This document shows, piece after piece, positions 47,219 to 58,590 of a stretch of DNA of 64,000 nucleotides. A program made the translations under genes and the position numbers. The notes beneath the pieces were generated by a model that saw only the letters and a list, made by a program, of their open reading frames with translations, did not search any database and was not told the DNA's origin. Numbering within the stretch: the stretch's first letter is position 1; every line of letters begins with the position of its first letter. The stretch is from Pyrenula massariospora (lineage: Eukaryota > Ascomycota > Eurotiomycetes > Pyrenulales > Pyrenulaceae): assembly GCA_021030905.1 (NCBI GenBank), contig JAGFMI010000029.1, positions 280,630 through 344,629 of the forward strand, in the 5' to 3' direction.

Positions 47219-48093
47219 TGCCAGGTCGAGGATCAAGCCTGGGGAATTGGATAACGGTCGTGGTCAGCATCTTAAGAAGCTTCTGACCACTCGACTAAGA
47301 TGAAACATAGCCATAGGGAACGGCGGTGCCGCTACGGTGCAAACCATCGAAATTCCAAGGGAACAGGTGGGCAAGATGTGACTGCAATGCTGCCCCGCCA
47401 TCATGAGGAGTTGAACGAGGGAGACGTGGTGCACCCCTCACGTCTCATATGACGTCCGCACCGCCTAGTTTGAACTACGTATACTCGTTCTCAATCCCCC
47501 TTCCTCTGCCTAAGCTGTCCATATCGTGTTCGGTCAAGGGCTTGTAATGGACGAGGTTATCCACCCCCGATCATTCCCGTGACATCAAATACATTATGAA
47601 TTCTGTGAGCTTGTGGAATCCTGAGGCTGATACGAACGCTCAGATGAAGTTCGGAGCCTCACAATTACGATGCAGAATGGTAATGGAGAAATTCTTCTTC
47701 GATACCGATAGAGCCGTCTATCAACGGCCTTATTGTGGGCAATAAAGGCTCTAGCCATTCGAGACGGCACTTCATTGTTGGGAGAACAAGGAATTTCTTC
47801 CCTGGACAATGAGTTCCAATGATGATAGATTCCCCATGCTGCCCTTTCATTGTTTCAATGTACCGTCTCTTTAACCTGAATCCGAGGAAAGGGGTTCAGC
47901 CAGTCGAACAAAAGCTGTATATCTCCCATGAATTCGACAGAATAGCATCTCTATGAATCAATCAATCGACGGCCAGATCTTTAGATTCCTCAAACAAAAC
48001 AACTAAACCATACTCCAAAACTTGAAAACCCATCTACCAAGCAAGCAAACCGCTTTTTCACACGTCAAAACCTACCCAACACTCCCTGGCAAC
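47219..48093. other. Intergenic region upstream of the P-loop kinase gene
   Basis: About 0.9 kb holding the kinase promoter on the left and the probable leader of a tiny + strand zinc-ribbon ORF on the right. Other short frames are unsupported. Confidence 0.4.
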
Positions 48094-48195
48094 ATGTGGT
48101 CCTGCTGCGGATGCGACACTGAAAACCCGAGCTCTCGAGATAATTGCGACTACTGCGGGCACTACACCGTGACCTGTAGCCAATGTGAGGGTTAA
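48094..48195 (+). CDS. 33-residue zinc-ribbon-like micro-protein
   Basis: A very small ORF starting MWSCCGCDTENPSS. It contains seven cysteines in three C-x-x-C knuckles: C4/C7 (CCGC), C18/C21 (CDYC) and C28/C31 (CSQC). The first two, with the Trp and Asn between them, follow the W-x-C-x2-C...N...C-x2-C pattern of RanBP2-type zinc fingers. The fit is far beyond chance for 33 codons, and fungal genomes do contain very short proteins of this type. A well-formed intron (GTAAGT near 48,216 to TCTGCAG near 48,289) follows the stop, so the transcript may be spliced in its 3' UTR, or the true gene may be longer through another splice form. No function is assigned. Confidence 0.5.
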   Translation: MWSCCGCDTENPSSRDNCDYCGHYTVTCSQCEG

Positions 48196-48613
48196 GACTT
48201 TGAATCTCGTAGAAGGTAAGTAATTTGTATTGTCTTTCTGTAATAAAGAATCTTAAAATTATCCTCACTTTCTTCATTCTCCTCTGCAGGGGGCAAGGGT
48301 ACAAGTCCACTGATCTGCTTTGACGTGACTTAGCATAGCCGCATGGGACGTGAACATATGCGTTTTGTCTCTGCAGGTCTTCAAACCATGATCTTGAGCG
48401 AGAGCTTATCTACCCGCTTGCCGATAGCATTAAACATGTTGTAAGGCGAACACTGATCTCGGCAACATCAGCTGAACATCTCGCTGGCCGCTTATAGGAT
48501 GTCCCTGTTATGTCGATTACAAACTTGAATTTGTAAAATAAAAGGGAATGTCCAGGGAAGGGAGCCTCGATAGGATGGCTGTTGAACCAAGACTAGCCTA
48601 CCGATTGTCCAGG
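48196..48613. other. Intergenic: 3' flank of the micro-protein and of the LCCL gene
   Basis: It contains a convincing intron-like sequence at about 48,216-48,289 with a GTAAGT donor and a pyrimidine-tract TCTGCAG acceptor. Downstream sequence has no long open frame. Confidence 0.4.
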
Positions 48614-50473
48614 TTAAGCCCAAGTCCCATTTCCGAACCAAGTTCCAGGTTTGGTATAATCTCCAACAAGATCTCTGCCTAGTCCTATGGTGCGCACAAA
48701 GGCCATGCGGAAGAAGGTTAATTCGGTTCCGTTGTGGCGAGTCCAGTTCATAGTAGTCTCGAAGGGAACGCCAAGAGGATGCCTGAAACGTTCAACGTCA
48801 TCGATCAAAATGCTCAATCTGGTTGCAGAGCTTCCGCGAAGTGTGACATTGCTCAAATCAAAAGAGATTGTGTTCCCGCCTATCCTGGGGAATGGCATAG
48901 TTGGCCTTGGCCCTTCTCCAGAACCGCCTGCAAATAGTAGAGCGTCGGTCTCGAGGATGCCGGCAAATCCCCAACGTGCGACACCATTGATGAAAAGTCC
49001 AACGAGTAGACCCTGGAAGACAAGGCTCGGTCGAGTTTGGATTGCGGTTCCAGGTAGTAAAAGCAAAGCTAATATGTAGTGATGAATGCGGAGATTCAAA
49101 GAGGGTATCGACAGAAGAAATAACAACATTCCACCAAGTATGCCATAAAGCTTCAGATAGCTTCGAAGCCTACCTTCAATGCGCAATGCCCACGCTTGAC
49201 CACACGCAATAGTAATGAGGACGAGAATAAGTAATACCAGCGCAACGATGGCTCCTGGCTGAGAACGTAGATCATGGGGCGTTAGTCGTTGCAACGGGAT
49301 TTTGTCAAATGTGTAGTTGTCCAGAGCCCCAATCCAACAGGACCCAAGCCAGAAAAGAGTCTTTTCTAAACGTGCAGTAAGATTGTTTAGTGTAATAGAT
49401 GAAGAGTAACGGTATATGGCAAGCCCAACAAAGAGAGCTGGAAGAAATCTCCGAAATGCAGACGCGAAGACTGCGTTAAAAGCGTCTTCATCAGGAGGAT
49501 CTGTGCCTAGAGCCACAGTGAAGAACGCCATTGTAAACGAGGTCCAATAGAATAGAGGTGCGGAGTCGGTGGAAAAGGACAAAATTGTGGTGGATAAAAG
49601 GGATGTAACAAGGAGGACCCATCGAGAATCGTAGCATCCTAATCGAACTTCGCTACCACTGGAAAGGAACTGGAAAGATTGCGGAAATTCTGGCGTAAAG
49701 CTAGCACTAGAAATCCCATGGCTTGATGTTGAAACAAAAGCACCATGTTGTCCAGCTAGGGTCAAAACACCAGTGCCGCCGAAGCGGTTCGAAATAAGTC
49801 CAGCGTGCAGTGCAGCCGCACAGATAAAAGAGTCACCGCGGTAAAGGGCCTCCTGATCCGATGCCGTAGGATCTGGTCCGCCGACGACTAGGCTCTTGTA
49901 TAGCACATCCTGCGCGCCGACTGTATATGGGCTCCACATTTTGGCTTGATGGCAATTGGCAGGACACCGGAACGCGAAGGTATAGTTCGTGAAGGGTTCA
50001 CATCTTTTACCGTCTATTTCACAAGAGGGCCCGTCTTTCCAGAGTCGAGATACGCAAGAGAGTCGTAGAGGCTCACCATACTGCTCGACAGTGCAGGACG
50101 TTGCATTCCAGACCAGAGTACCACAGAACGTGAGAAGCCACCAGAAGTAGAGGCCTGCGAGAGCATGCCATATCCTTGAGTGATATCTCTGCGATAATTG
50201 ATCGAGTAGTCTAGGAGTGGTCTTTATCCATGGTTTAATCTTGAAAGCTCTCGGTTTATCGGGCCCGTTGATCCAAGTAGTAAACTTTTCGAAGACGCTG
50301 GCACAGCGATGGAACCTGTGTCTTAAATATCTAGCCAACCAGTTTCTATGCCGTTCTCTCGCCTCCTGCAACTCGTAGGTACGTAGGGTTCTTTCATCGT
50401 CAAAGCTCGACGTTGGGCGTGAATTGTTGGGTTCGGATACATTCAAGGGTTCTAATTCGGCGTCTTCAGACAT
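48614..50473 (-). CDS. LCCL-domain polytopic membrane protein
   Basis: A single exon of 619 residues. The cytosolic N-terminus is polar and acidic, with a basic, Trp-containing region before the first membrane helix (IWHALAGLYFWWLLTFCGTL). A lumenal or extracellular domain of about 180 residues follows. It contains a cysteine cluster and an N-glycosylation motif (NYTF), then the LCCL segment near residues 205-290, where YRGDSFICAAALHAG is the characteristic motif. About seven or eight further helices come after it. The final part contains a GxGxGP-like segment and a hydrophilic lumenal tail with NGT/NVT sites. Fungal LCCL membrane proteins of this architecture are common but uncharacterised. 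It is head-to-head with a Bre4-like transporter gene, 456 bp apart. Confidence 0.82.
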   Translation of the reverse strand: MSEDAELEPLNVSEPNNSRPTSSFDDERTLRTYELQEARERHRNWLARYLRHRFHRCASVFEKFTTWINGPDKPRAFKIKPWIKTTPRLLDQLSQRYHSRIWHALAGLYFWWLLTFCGTLVWNATSCTVEQYGEPLRLSCVSRLWKDGPSCEIDGKRCEPFTNYTFAFRCPANCHQAKMWSPYTVGAQDVLYKSLVVGGPDPTASDQEALYRGDSFICAAALHAGLISNRFGGTGVLTLAGQHGAFVSTSSHGISSASFTPEFPQSFQFLSSGSEVRLGCYDSRWVLLVTSLLSTTILSFSTDSAPLFYWTSFTMAFFTVALGTDPPDEDAFNAVFASAFRRFLPALFVGLAIYRYSSSITLNNLTARLEKTLFWLGSCWIGALDNYTFDKIPLQRLTPHDLRSQPGAIVALVLLILVLITIACGQAWALRIEGRLRSYLKLYGILGGMLLFLLSIPSLNLRIHHYILALLLLPGTAIQTRPSLVFQGLLVGLFINGVARWGFAGILETDALLFAGGSGEGPRPTMPFPRIGGNTISFDLSNVTLRGSSATRLSILIDDVERFRHPLGVPFETTMNWTRHNGTELTFFRMAFVRTIGLGRDLVGDYTKPGTWFGNGTWA

Positions 50474-50929
50474 GCGACCTAATGCGTATGATTAGCAAGC
50501 GTCAACAGAAACATCGAAGGAGGCGTATGCGGAATATTCACCTCTTGAACCAGATACGGTCAGAATTGCAACCGACAGGGAGACAAGTTGTTGCTATGTA
50601 GCGAACTTGGCTTAGTCCGCTGCCATGAAATCGACTTAGCCGTTTCGAGTAGCAGCTACATCACCGGAAGTAATAGGGTTTGCGATTGTTTGACCCAGAT
50701 GGAAGAGGGATATTTCACACGAGACACACTTGAGCCAGAGACTAGGAGCCCATAATGCCTGGGCGACCTCAACATAGATCTGTGGCAGCCGCCTGGCAGT
50801 CGTTGAGGAAGGCACAAGCTTGCTGGACCATACCATTGACCAACCCGGCGATCTTCCAGCGTTTTCTCTCACGCCCTTCTCGAACCCGCTGAAGGCAGCG
50901 GGTATCTTGTGTGATTCTACGCCGGCAGA
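50474..50929. promoter_or_regulatory. Bidirectional promoter region between LCCL and Bre4-like genes
   Basis: 456 bp between divergent start codons of two multi-pass membrane protein genes. No coding potential of its own is visible. Confidence 0.45.
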
Positions 50930-53900
50930 ATGGCGACTTCATTTTGGCAGAGACAACGTGGTCGCTGGGAGATCGATGGGCGACTTGTCATTGACATGGC
51001 AAGGAATGCCCTCCCACCAACAGCAGCATTAATCATTACCCAGTCATCTACCCTGGGCAAAGATTTCGATATTGTTGGATACCTGCCTATTATTGTCACA
51101 ATTCTTGAAAGTCCTAGTGTACCACGAGTTGTCTTTCTTAAGCAAATGATTTTCACCTGTTTTCTGAATTTGGTCATGCTTTGCGTCTGCTTGCTGGCGG
51201 CTTATTCCGTCATGCAGGCACGAAGCCATACAACTCCAGAGCGCGGTGACTTGTCGGCCTATAACAGCAGCGCAGCCGCTGTGTCAGGCATTTGGATCTT
51301 CTTCACGGTTTGGTGAGCTTCATGTCCAACTGTCTTCGGTAATCGCGAAGATCACGCTAAGATTGCTAACAGGGCCCTCCACACATTCCGTGTGTATCGA
51401 CCTCAATTTACAGTCTCGGTCATAGTCTGCACCATCTTCACGGAAGTTTCGATCGCAATTGGCGCTCAGTTGAAAGACTGGTCCAGTCATGTCAAATTCA
51501 ACCTGCAGCTTCTCGAAATGTTCTTCCTTGCGCATGGGTTCTGTACCTTTGTTAATTTGTTCGTCTTTCCGACTAGTTCTCGGGACGTTGCCTTCTCAGA
51601 TATCAGGAAGTATCTCAATGTAGCCGGTAAGGTCTTGATAGCAGAGACTGCCTATGTCGCAAGCCTCGAAAAGAGCCCTCTACTCAACTCCTACACGCGG
51701 GACAACGACAGGGACACTACAAGGCACGAGCGGATCGGAGAAATTACCACAGAGCTGAAAACGGAAAATCATACCGAATATACGAGGCTAAAAGCCTCTG
51801 TCTCATCGCTGTCTCAGCTCCATAACAAATTACGAGCCGATATTGCACTTGCAAAACAAGATGTAGGATATTCTCAGATCTCGGCCAATGATTTGGAGGA
51901 AGTTTTTCAGTGCTTTCGACAGCTAATTCTCCCCCTTCGTGGCATGACCGTTCTCATGTCTATCTTCCGAAGGCTCTGCGAAACGAGAGGGTGGGAAACA
52001 GTCGACGATACACATTATGATCCCACTGCTGATAAGATACCAAGAAAATCGCAGACCGAGAAAGAACGCTCAGAATGGAAATCTATCTTCCATGATATCA
52101 GGCGACCGGTCGACGAAATTAGTCAAATCATGCAAGACGGATTGAAACACGTATCTCTCCTGCTCGGTCTAGAGGATCCATCAACCTTTCAGCGTTGTTG
52201 TTCAGTATTCTATCCAATCTCCAAGAGCAAAAGTATTGATACTCAGATTGAGGCTGAAGGCAAGGTGGTTCCAGGCGCACCGGGTTTCAAGGCACATTTC
52301 GAGAACGAAATAGAATCTTTTCATGCCCGAAGGGGGACGAACTTAGCAAAATGGCTCGAGAGGAAAGGTATTGATTCCACGAAGCTTCACCACGAGACTT
52401 CGGAGACCGAACAGCAACCCACACTTGGGGAACCGAATCTGGACGAAATAGATCGAGAACAATTTTTCGTGATCCTATATATGCAATATCTGTTTCACAA
52501 TCTCTCTGATGCTGTTCTGGACCTGGTAAAGTTCACTGAAAAGCTTACCCGGGCACAGAAACACCTTGTTTACCCCAATGGTAGACGGCTTAAGAAGCTC
52601 GCTCGGAATTTCTTCCAGAAGCAATTGAAACCTGAGAACACAAGCCACCACCTAATTGACGATCCATTCGCTGAAGAGTCACCCGAAAAGAGTACTTACA
52701 TACCGACACAAGCTCCCATAACCTCCCATTCATGGAAATGGCCAGCTTTGGGCGATGTGTTTGCTACCGCATCAAATATTTTAGGCGGTTCGCAGAGCTT
52801 TTTTGGCTTCCGTGTCAGCTGCGCAGTACTCTCTGTTGTCATTGTCGGCTTGCTTGCGGAGACTCAGCAGTGGTTCTTTAACCAACGTGGGCTTTTTTGT
52901 GTTGTTTTCATACCATTTACTATGGCACCAAGTTCTGGGGAGACTCTTGCCCTTTTCGTCTTCCGAATTATAGGGACAGCTATTGCGGTTGCAGTTGCGA
53001 TTGTTAATTGGTACATTGTCTATGGTCATCCGGCGGGAGTTATTATATTTTTCTTTATATTTACGTTCATTGAAGTAAGCTGTGCGGTTCTCAGCCCGGG
53101 ACTTCGCTGACAGTGACAGGAATATTTCTTCATCAAATATCCCCAATATGCAGGAGTTTGGAAAGGATCACTTATTACCCGCGCCATTGTAATAGGATAC
53201 ACCCTTCAAACGCAGTTCACTCGCATCCCTCAACCCCCGGCTACCGAGACTACACACTATCCTGTTTACTTGATTGGACCGTATCGTTACGCGTGTGCTG
53301 TCATCGGCATGCTATCTGCCTTTGTATGGACCATTTTCCCTCGAGTTTACTCCGCCCGCTTCCTCTTACGTCAAAGACTCAGCGAATCGTTATTCCTTCT
53401 CGCTTTGTATTATAGCTGTATGCATTCGACGGTCGGCTTATGGGTTAGCGGCAATCAAGGCGATGCCCATGACAAGATGAACCCCGTCCGGCGATTGATG
53501 AAAGTTCGCAACAAGGTTTTCTCCCAAGAATTAGCCCTTTTAGCCATTATTAAGAGTCATGCACGATTTTCAAGGTTCGAACCAAGCATGGGCAAAAATT
53601 TCCCCGCGGAGGTGTATGATCATATTACCGATGAGATCGATCTTATCATCTCGTACATGAATCTCGTAATTCATGCAGCAACCTCTGGCGAGCATCATCA
53701 AAGAACAGAGGAAAAGACCTGGACTGATCAACTTGCGATTGTATTTAAGGCAGCAGACTTCACTTCATCCAGCATGACAAGTCTACTGTCGCTGCTCTCC
53801 GCCTCCCTCAAAGAAGAGCGGCCCCTTCCGCCTGGACTTGGCCCACCTCAGACATTCCGGCTCACAAATCAGCTGCAACGCGCAAGTGGAGAATTGATGA

Positions 53901-54073
53901 GCTTGAAGTATGCCGAGGAACCTGGATATAGCGCGTTTGCGGTTATGGAAATTAGCATTACTATGATCACTGAGAGCTTGGCAAGGATATTACACGATGT
54001 TAAGCGGCTCGTTGGTGTTATCGACTTTGGAGTCGCTATGGAGGTGGATAAGGAAACTACAAAGAAAAGGTAA
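50930..54073 (+). CDS. Bre4-like multi-pass membrane transporter (ArAE_2/FUSC-type)
   Basis: Three exons (50930-51312, 51373-53074, 53120-54073) splice in frame to 1012 residues. It has two membrane halves. The N-terminal half comprises hydrophobic helices from about residue 45 to 215 (MIFTCFLNLVMLCVCLLAAY, and AVSGIWIFFTVW onto exon 2), followed by a roughly 300-residue soluble region. The C-terminal half begins near residue 600 with SCAVLSVVIVGLLAETQQWF and FCVVFIPFTMAPSSGETL and contains further helices on exon 3, then a helical cytosolic tail. This double arrangement matches the fungal Bre4 family (brefeldin A sensitivity) and its aromatic-acid-exporter-like domains, presumed anion or organic-acid transporters of endomembranes. 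The substrate is unknown. The final codons abut an oligo-A run. Confidence 0.78.
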
Positions 54074-54192
54074 AAAAAAAATCCACCGTAGTCTGCCTGC
54101 AAAATCATTTACACATACTTGACTGCATCACACGGCCTTCTACTTCGTGCAGCTTGCATCACTCAAAATCTTCAAGTTCTTCAACTCCCACG

Positions 54193-55785
54193 CTACTTGC
54201 TATGCCACGCTTCCATTTGATCTCCTTTACCTCCCCCATACCATTCCGTTCTCCACATACCTTTCTCTTGCCTCCCAACATCCTGATCTCTCCTCTTTTC
54301 AAAAGCCTCTCTCACCGATCCAGCTCCTCTCAAAATGTTGCTTGAATCCGTTACTCGCCACCGGCAATGCGTCGGATATCCAGATTTGCCAAATATGTCC
54401 CAGTGTCTTTCAGAATCCCACCCGGTTAACTTTGTGAGATCTTTGTACACTGTGACCTGAAGCATCCAACGCCTTGTAGCAGGCGAAAATCTACCGTCGC
54501 TGTCCTGGGATATTTTTACGCTCATCTCGGTGAGGCAGTTGGCGCACCGCTGTAGTTGCGATTGGAGCGGCGATTTTAGGTCTGAAGGTCCTTGTATATC
54601 TCGGGTCTCAGACGGGCCAGGGAGGGTTTGGTACTGACGCCAAAGTAGATTATGAATGAGAACTCGTAGGTGCACGTGTAGCAGGTCGCAGAGGTCGATG
54701 GGTTCGAGCAAGGGCCGGAGGTGACGATTCAATTCTGGGCTCGGGATCGGAGGTCTGGAGAAAGTGAGACCTTCGGCAGCGGGCTGAAAGTATAGAGATG
54801 GAAGTGGAACAGTGGGCATGAGGGCTGTATGAGTGAGTTTAAGTAGAAGATGAGAGTCGTAGACCAGCGCAGAAGATTGCGTTTGTAATGGAAATTCCGA
54901 TGAAGTATGACTTGAACGCAAGCAGGTACAGTCGTGAGAGAGGAGGGAGAGCGGGATAATGGAAGGAATTGAGTCCACACTCGGACTTCGAGGAGTTGAA
55001 GCTGGGAGGATTACTGTTGACGCTAGTGGAGAGTCTATAACTTCATCAGACCTAGGTGTCGACGCAAATGAACAGGCGAATATATGGGAGTGATCTAAAT
55101 CACACTTTGTCGGATTGTTAAATAGTATGAAGTTTCGTCGTTTTGCATCGACACAAGTTGATGAATCTCTCGCTCCCTTAAGCATTAAGCTCCTCTGCCA
55201 CAGAGTGACAACCATTCGATGTTGCCGGCAGATAGTTGCGAGGATCCTTACCTTATCGCATCGCGGATTTGAAGCAACTTTCGGAATCTCAGTGCTAAGG
55301 TCCTCTGGCCTCGGCAAGGTTTTGTGCAGCATAAGACAACCGCTGCATGCCTCCCAGCGGAGATCGCTTCTACAAAGGCGCTGCAATCTCACTAATCGCT
55401 CGGTTCCCCCAGGTGCATAGATTTGAGCGGGTGACTGTCGCCTGCACCCATATCGATATAGCGTCTTACAAGTGAGGTAAACACAGATTCCATCAAGAGG
55501 AGAAAGATCTGCCATGACTTGCTCAAAGACCTCAAGTGGCAGCTGACAGAGCGCTGATTTGAGTTGCGGATTCGAAGGGTCTGCGCTGATAGTGGAAGGA
55601 ACAAGCATAGAGCGAAGAACTCTGTGGGCGCCGAGAAGACCATGATACTCGTGGTGAAGGTCGAAACTGGGAGGGTGCTCTTGGGTAGGCCGGGTAGAAA
55701 GCACATTGAAGGAACGTCTCCTTCGCCTGCGGTTGAATTTGACGGGAAGAATGTTTGAGACCTCATTTAGTGGATGGAATTTCAT
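54193..55785 (-). CDS. F-box-like protein, otherwise unknown
   Basis: A single exon of 530 residues, convergent with the Bre4-like gene (119 bp between stop codons). Near residues 80-115 the segment LCQLPLEVFEQVMADLSPLD followed by VYLTCKTLYRYG has the L-P-x-E-[VI]-x-x-x-[IV]-x-x-x-L-x-P pattern of an F-box, which recruits substrates to SCF ubiquitin ligases through Skp1. Several cysteines follow (LRWEACSGCLMLHKTL), a common second feature of fungal F-box proteins. The rest is Ser/Pro-rich, with a conserved-looking Trp/Cys-rich portion near the C-terminus (QRCANCLTEMSVKI, and WDSERHWDIFGKSGYPTHCR). The N-terminus has a strong basic run. F-box assignment is by motif only. Confidence 0.65.
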   Translation of the reverse strand: MKFHPLNEVSNILPVKFNRRRRRRSFNVLSTRPTQEHPPSFDLHHEYHGLLGAHRVLRSMLVPSTISADPSNPQLKSALCQLPLEVFEQVMADLSPLDGICVYLTCKTLYRYGCRRQSPAQIYAPGGTERLVRLQRLCRSDLRWEACSGCLMLHKTLPRPEDLSTEIPKVASNPRCDKVRILATICRQHRMVVTLWQRSLMLKGARDSSTCVDAKRRNFILFNNPTKCDLDHSHIFACSFASTPRSDEVIDSPLASTVILPASTPRSPSVDSIPSIIPLSLLSHDCTCLRSSHTSSEFPLQTQSSALVYDSHLLLKLTHTALMPTVPLPSLYFQPAAEGLTFSRPPIPSPELNRHLRPLLEPIDLCDLLHVHLRVLIHNLLWRQYQTLPGPSETRDIQGPSDLKSPLQSQLQRCANCLTEMSVKISQDSDGRFSPATRRWMLQVTVYKDLTKLTGWDSERHWDIFGKSGYPTHCRWRVTDSSNILRGAGSVREAFEKRRDQDVGRQEKGMWRTEWYGGGKGDQMEAWHSK

Positions 55786-56694
55786 CCTGGATACGCTCTT
55801 GTTGTGACTCTCACGATTTTCAAAATAAGTATTCAGTCATTATCCTGTCAGTAGAAAAAGTCTTGCTTCTGGAAGCGAAGACATCTGAGAGAAGTTTAAA
55901 GGAGACAGAGAATCGGCTCAATCTAGATAGAGATGGCGAGAGTCTTGGACATTGAAGAAGGTGCCTTACGACGATGTAGCGGTGCGCGTGTACGAGGACG
56001 CACAAGGAAGAGGAGCCGGAGGGCTGAAAGTGTGCAACGGCGACAGTCAGAGGTGCCCGGTGATGAATGATGGGATCAAAGCTATAGGTTTCAAGCAGGA
56101 GGAGACAAGTAGTCAGGATGATTTTGGAGGGTAATACCACTCGAACGTGGAGTAGATGCGGGTTAACGATAGTCGCTCTCAAGCCTGGACGGAAATTGAA
56201 GCCATCATCTGGGCTCGATTTCCGTTCTCGACATGGGCTTCCCCGCACGCTGAAGATTGGACTTTTCCACGGCTTGAATCCTTTTGGAGACACTGGCACT
56301 GAAAAGTTTCCATCCACGTCTTTTCCAAGAGATGCAATGTCCAAGGAAGTATTTTAAATGATCGCAGAAAGACCTGGCGGACTTGAGAGACGGTATAGAG
56401 AGGCTTTCCTTCCTGGAGTCAAAGTCCTTTTGGCAAATTTCTACAGGTGCAGATTGCAGAATCAAGTCTTGATCCCGTCAGATCCCTATGGTGTACGACT
56501 TGCAGCCCTTGAAATCTAAGCAGGAGAAAACCGTCTCCAGTTGTAGGAGTACGCTGCTCGATCGAACACATTATTTCCGACAATTTGTTCACGTGTCTAA
56601 AGTCTCCATCTGTTGTCGAATTCAGCCCGTGTTAAGCTCCGGTCAAAACGCGGACCATTCTAGCTTACTTGTGGTTACCTGAATATCGTTCAAG
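55786..56694. promoter_or_regulatory. Bidirectional intergenic region between F-box and SDR genes
   Basis: 0.9 kb between divergent genes. A minus-strand frame of about 170 codons here has no ATG-proximal features and was not called. Confidence 0.4.
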
Positions 56695-57519
56695 ATGTCC
56701 ATGTCAATTGACGAGTGCGCCAAATCTCGGCCACCGCTTCCGGTGCCTGATACTCCCACTAATGTTCTCGAGCAATTCCGGATGTCAGGACGCGTGGTTT
56801 GCGTCACAGGTGCTTCCGATGGGATCGGCTTTGCAGTAGCGGAAGCCATGGCAGAAGCAGGGGCGGATCTTGCACTTTGGTACAACAGCAACTCTGCCGC
56901 AATTGAGAAAGGCCAGCGCCTGGCCGAGGCCTATAACATTACCGCTCGCGCTTACCAGGTGGAAGTGTCAGACCCGTCTGCCGTACAATCTACGATTTCA
57001 AAAGCTGTAGAGGATTTTGGGAAGCTGGATGTCTTTGTCGCAAATGCTGGTATGGCTATCTCCAAACCTATTCTTGAGCAGACTGTCGACGAATATCGCA
57101 AGCAGATGTCTGTGAACGTGGATGGAGTCTTCTACTGTGCAAAGTATGCGGGTGAAGTGTTCAAGCGGCAGGGTGTGGGCAATTTGATTATCACGAGCAG
57201 TATGTCTGCGCACATTGTCAACGTGCCCGTCGATCAGCCCGTCTACAACGCTACTAAGGCAGCCGTCACCCACCTTGGGAAGTCCTTGGCAAGAGAATGG
57301 AGGAGATTTGCTAGAGTAAATATTGTCAGTCCAGGGTTCTTCCAAACGAAGATGGGAGCATCTACAGAAGTTGAGAGCGAGGCACACAGAATGGCCGTCT
57401 TAGGTAGACAGGGACATGTTAAGGAGATCAAGGGAGTTTACTTGTACCTGGCCAGTGATGCGTCGTCGTATACGACGGGCAGCGATGTTCTAGTTGATGG
57501 AGGATATGTGTTGCCATGA
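56695..57519 (+). CDS. NADP-dependent short-chain dehydrogenase, mannitol dehydrogenase/sorbose reductase type
   Basis: A single exon of 274 residues, the normal length of a classical SDR. The nucleotide-binding motif TGASDGIG is at 38-45, the NAG motif is in FVANAGMA, the catalytic serine in IITSSMS, and the catalytic Tyr-Lys pair in YNATK. The C-terminal PGFFQTKM and LASDASSYTTGSDVLVDGGY complete the fold. The N-terminal 30-residue extension (MSMSIDECAKSRPPLPVPDT onward) and the sequence LALWYNSN after the Rossmann strand, a region favouring NADPH, resemble fungal Sou1/NADP-mannitol dehydrogenases, which reduce fructose or sorbose. The exact substrate is inferred from family likeness. No clustered partner genes are seen. 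Confidence 0.87.
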   Translation: MSMSIDECAKSRPPLPVPDTPTNVLEQFRMSGRVVCVTGASDGIGFAVAEAMAEAGADLALWYNSNSAAIEKGQRLAEAYNITARAYQVEVSDPSAVQSTISKAVEDFGKLDVFVANAGMAISKPILEQTVDEYRKQMSVNVDGVFYCAKYAGEVFKRQGVGNLIITSSMSAHIVNVPVDQPVYNATKAAVTHLGKSLAREWRRFARVNIVSPGFFQTKMGASTEVESEAHRMAVLGRQGHVKEIKGVYLYLASDASSYTTGSDVLVDGGYVLP

Positions 57520-58590
57520 TGAAATGGCACTCGCAGCGTGGCACAACGCATGTCTACATATGGGAGAGAGGTCGTGTGAGGGGAGCTTTTGCTCAAATTT
57601 ATGGCCACTTGCCTTGTCTGGCTGCTTTGCGTTTCTCTCGAGAGTATTCGACTATCTAGCTCCATCAAAAAGATGCTGCCGGATACGATATTTGTGCAGT
57701 GACACATCCAGCCACCTTACACCTCTTTGACACATTCATTAGTCATATGAATTAGAGGAGGGTGGTGTTTGTTATGACCTGATTGCATGGAAGCAAAAGC
57801 TAGGAACGCACCACCATGCCACTTTCATCAGCATGCAGTGTAGCAAAGCGGGGTTAATGAGAGATTGATTCTCGGCATTTTGACTTGAAAGCTCAAGCGT
57901 TGTATGAGAACTGGTGACATTGTTTACATCTGGTCGAATGACTTTAGTTTGCATTCATCGTAAACGCAACAGAAAATGGCAAGGAAACCTAGATAGAGAA
58001 GGCGGACTACTATATGACGTAGCAGACTGTCCGCGATTTCTACTGGTCAATGTCCAGCTAAAATCAGCTCGAAGTCCGTATTAGTTAGACTTCATCAGAT
58101 CTTCAACCTCTTGCTCTATAGTCCAAGTCGCTACTTAAAATATTCATATCAATTCGCCGTCAAGGTCGTCGCCGATAGCAGCAGGGACAATCTCAGCCAT
58201 CCATTTCCAATAGCCGATGAAGGGGGTGCCATCAAATATGAGACCAATCAAACTACGTGGAATGAATGCAGCCTGACAGCCTACACGGAATTGCAGCATG
58301 TTGGGAAAATAGGGAGGCAAGCATTGGATGCACATTTGGAACGAATGCTAGGTGGCTGGGGGCTGACAATGTAGTGTTCATAGTTGAAGGAGAAGCCAGC
58401 CTGAGAAGCATCCCCGAATGTCTAGGTGTCAGTCTCATTACGACATCATTCCTGCGAGCTGTAGCATAGGAGGAATTCGTTAGTGACTATTTAAATAAGC
58501 TTTGAGGCGATATCTCTGTCACAGGCTTAAAGAATCTTTGGTCCCGTGCCAATATTGTCATAAGAAGAATCGATTTTGCATTCAAGTATT
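57520..58590. other. Gene-free region upstream of a secreted-protein gene
   Basis: No supportable gene. An A/T-rich TATTTAAATAA element at 58,488-58,498 lies about 100 nt ahead of the next ATG and may be its TATA region. Confidence 0.4.

Noticed and set aside
55820-56344. Minus-strand frame of 174 codons upstream of the SDR gene
   Set aside because: It lies in the divergent promoter, shows no domain and conflicts with other frames on both strands.
48614-57519. Secondary-metabolite gene cluster (LCCL protein, transporter, SDR)
   Set aside because: No polyketide or peptide synthase, terpene cyclase, P450 or pathway regulator is present; the genes are ordinary neighbours.
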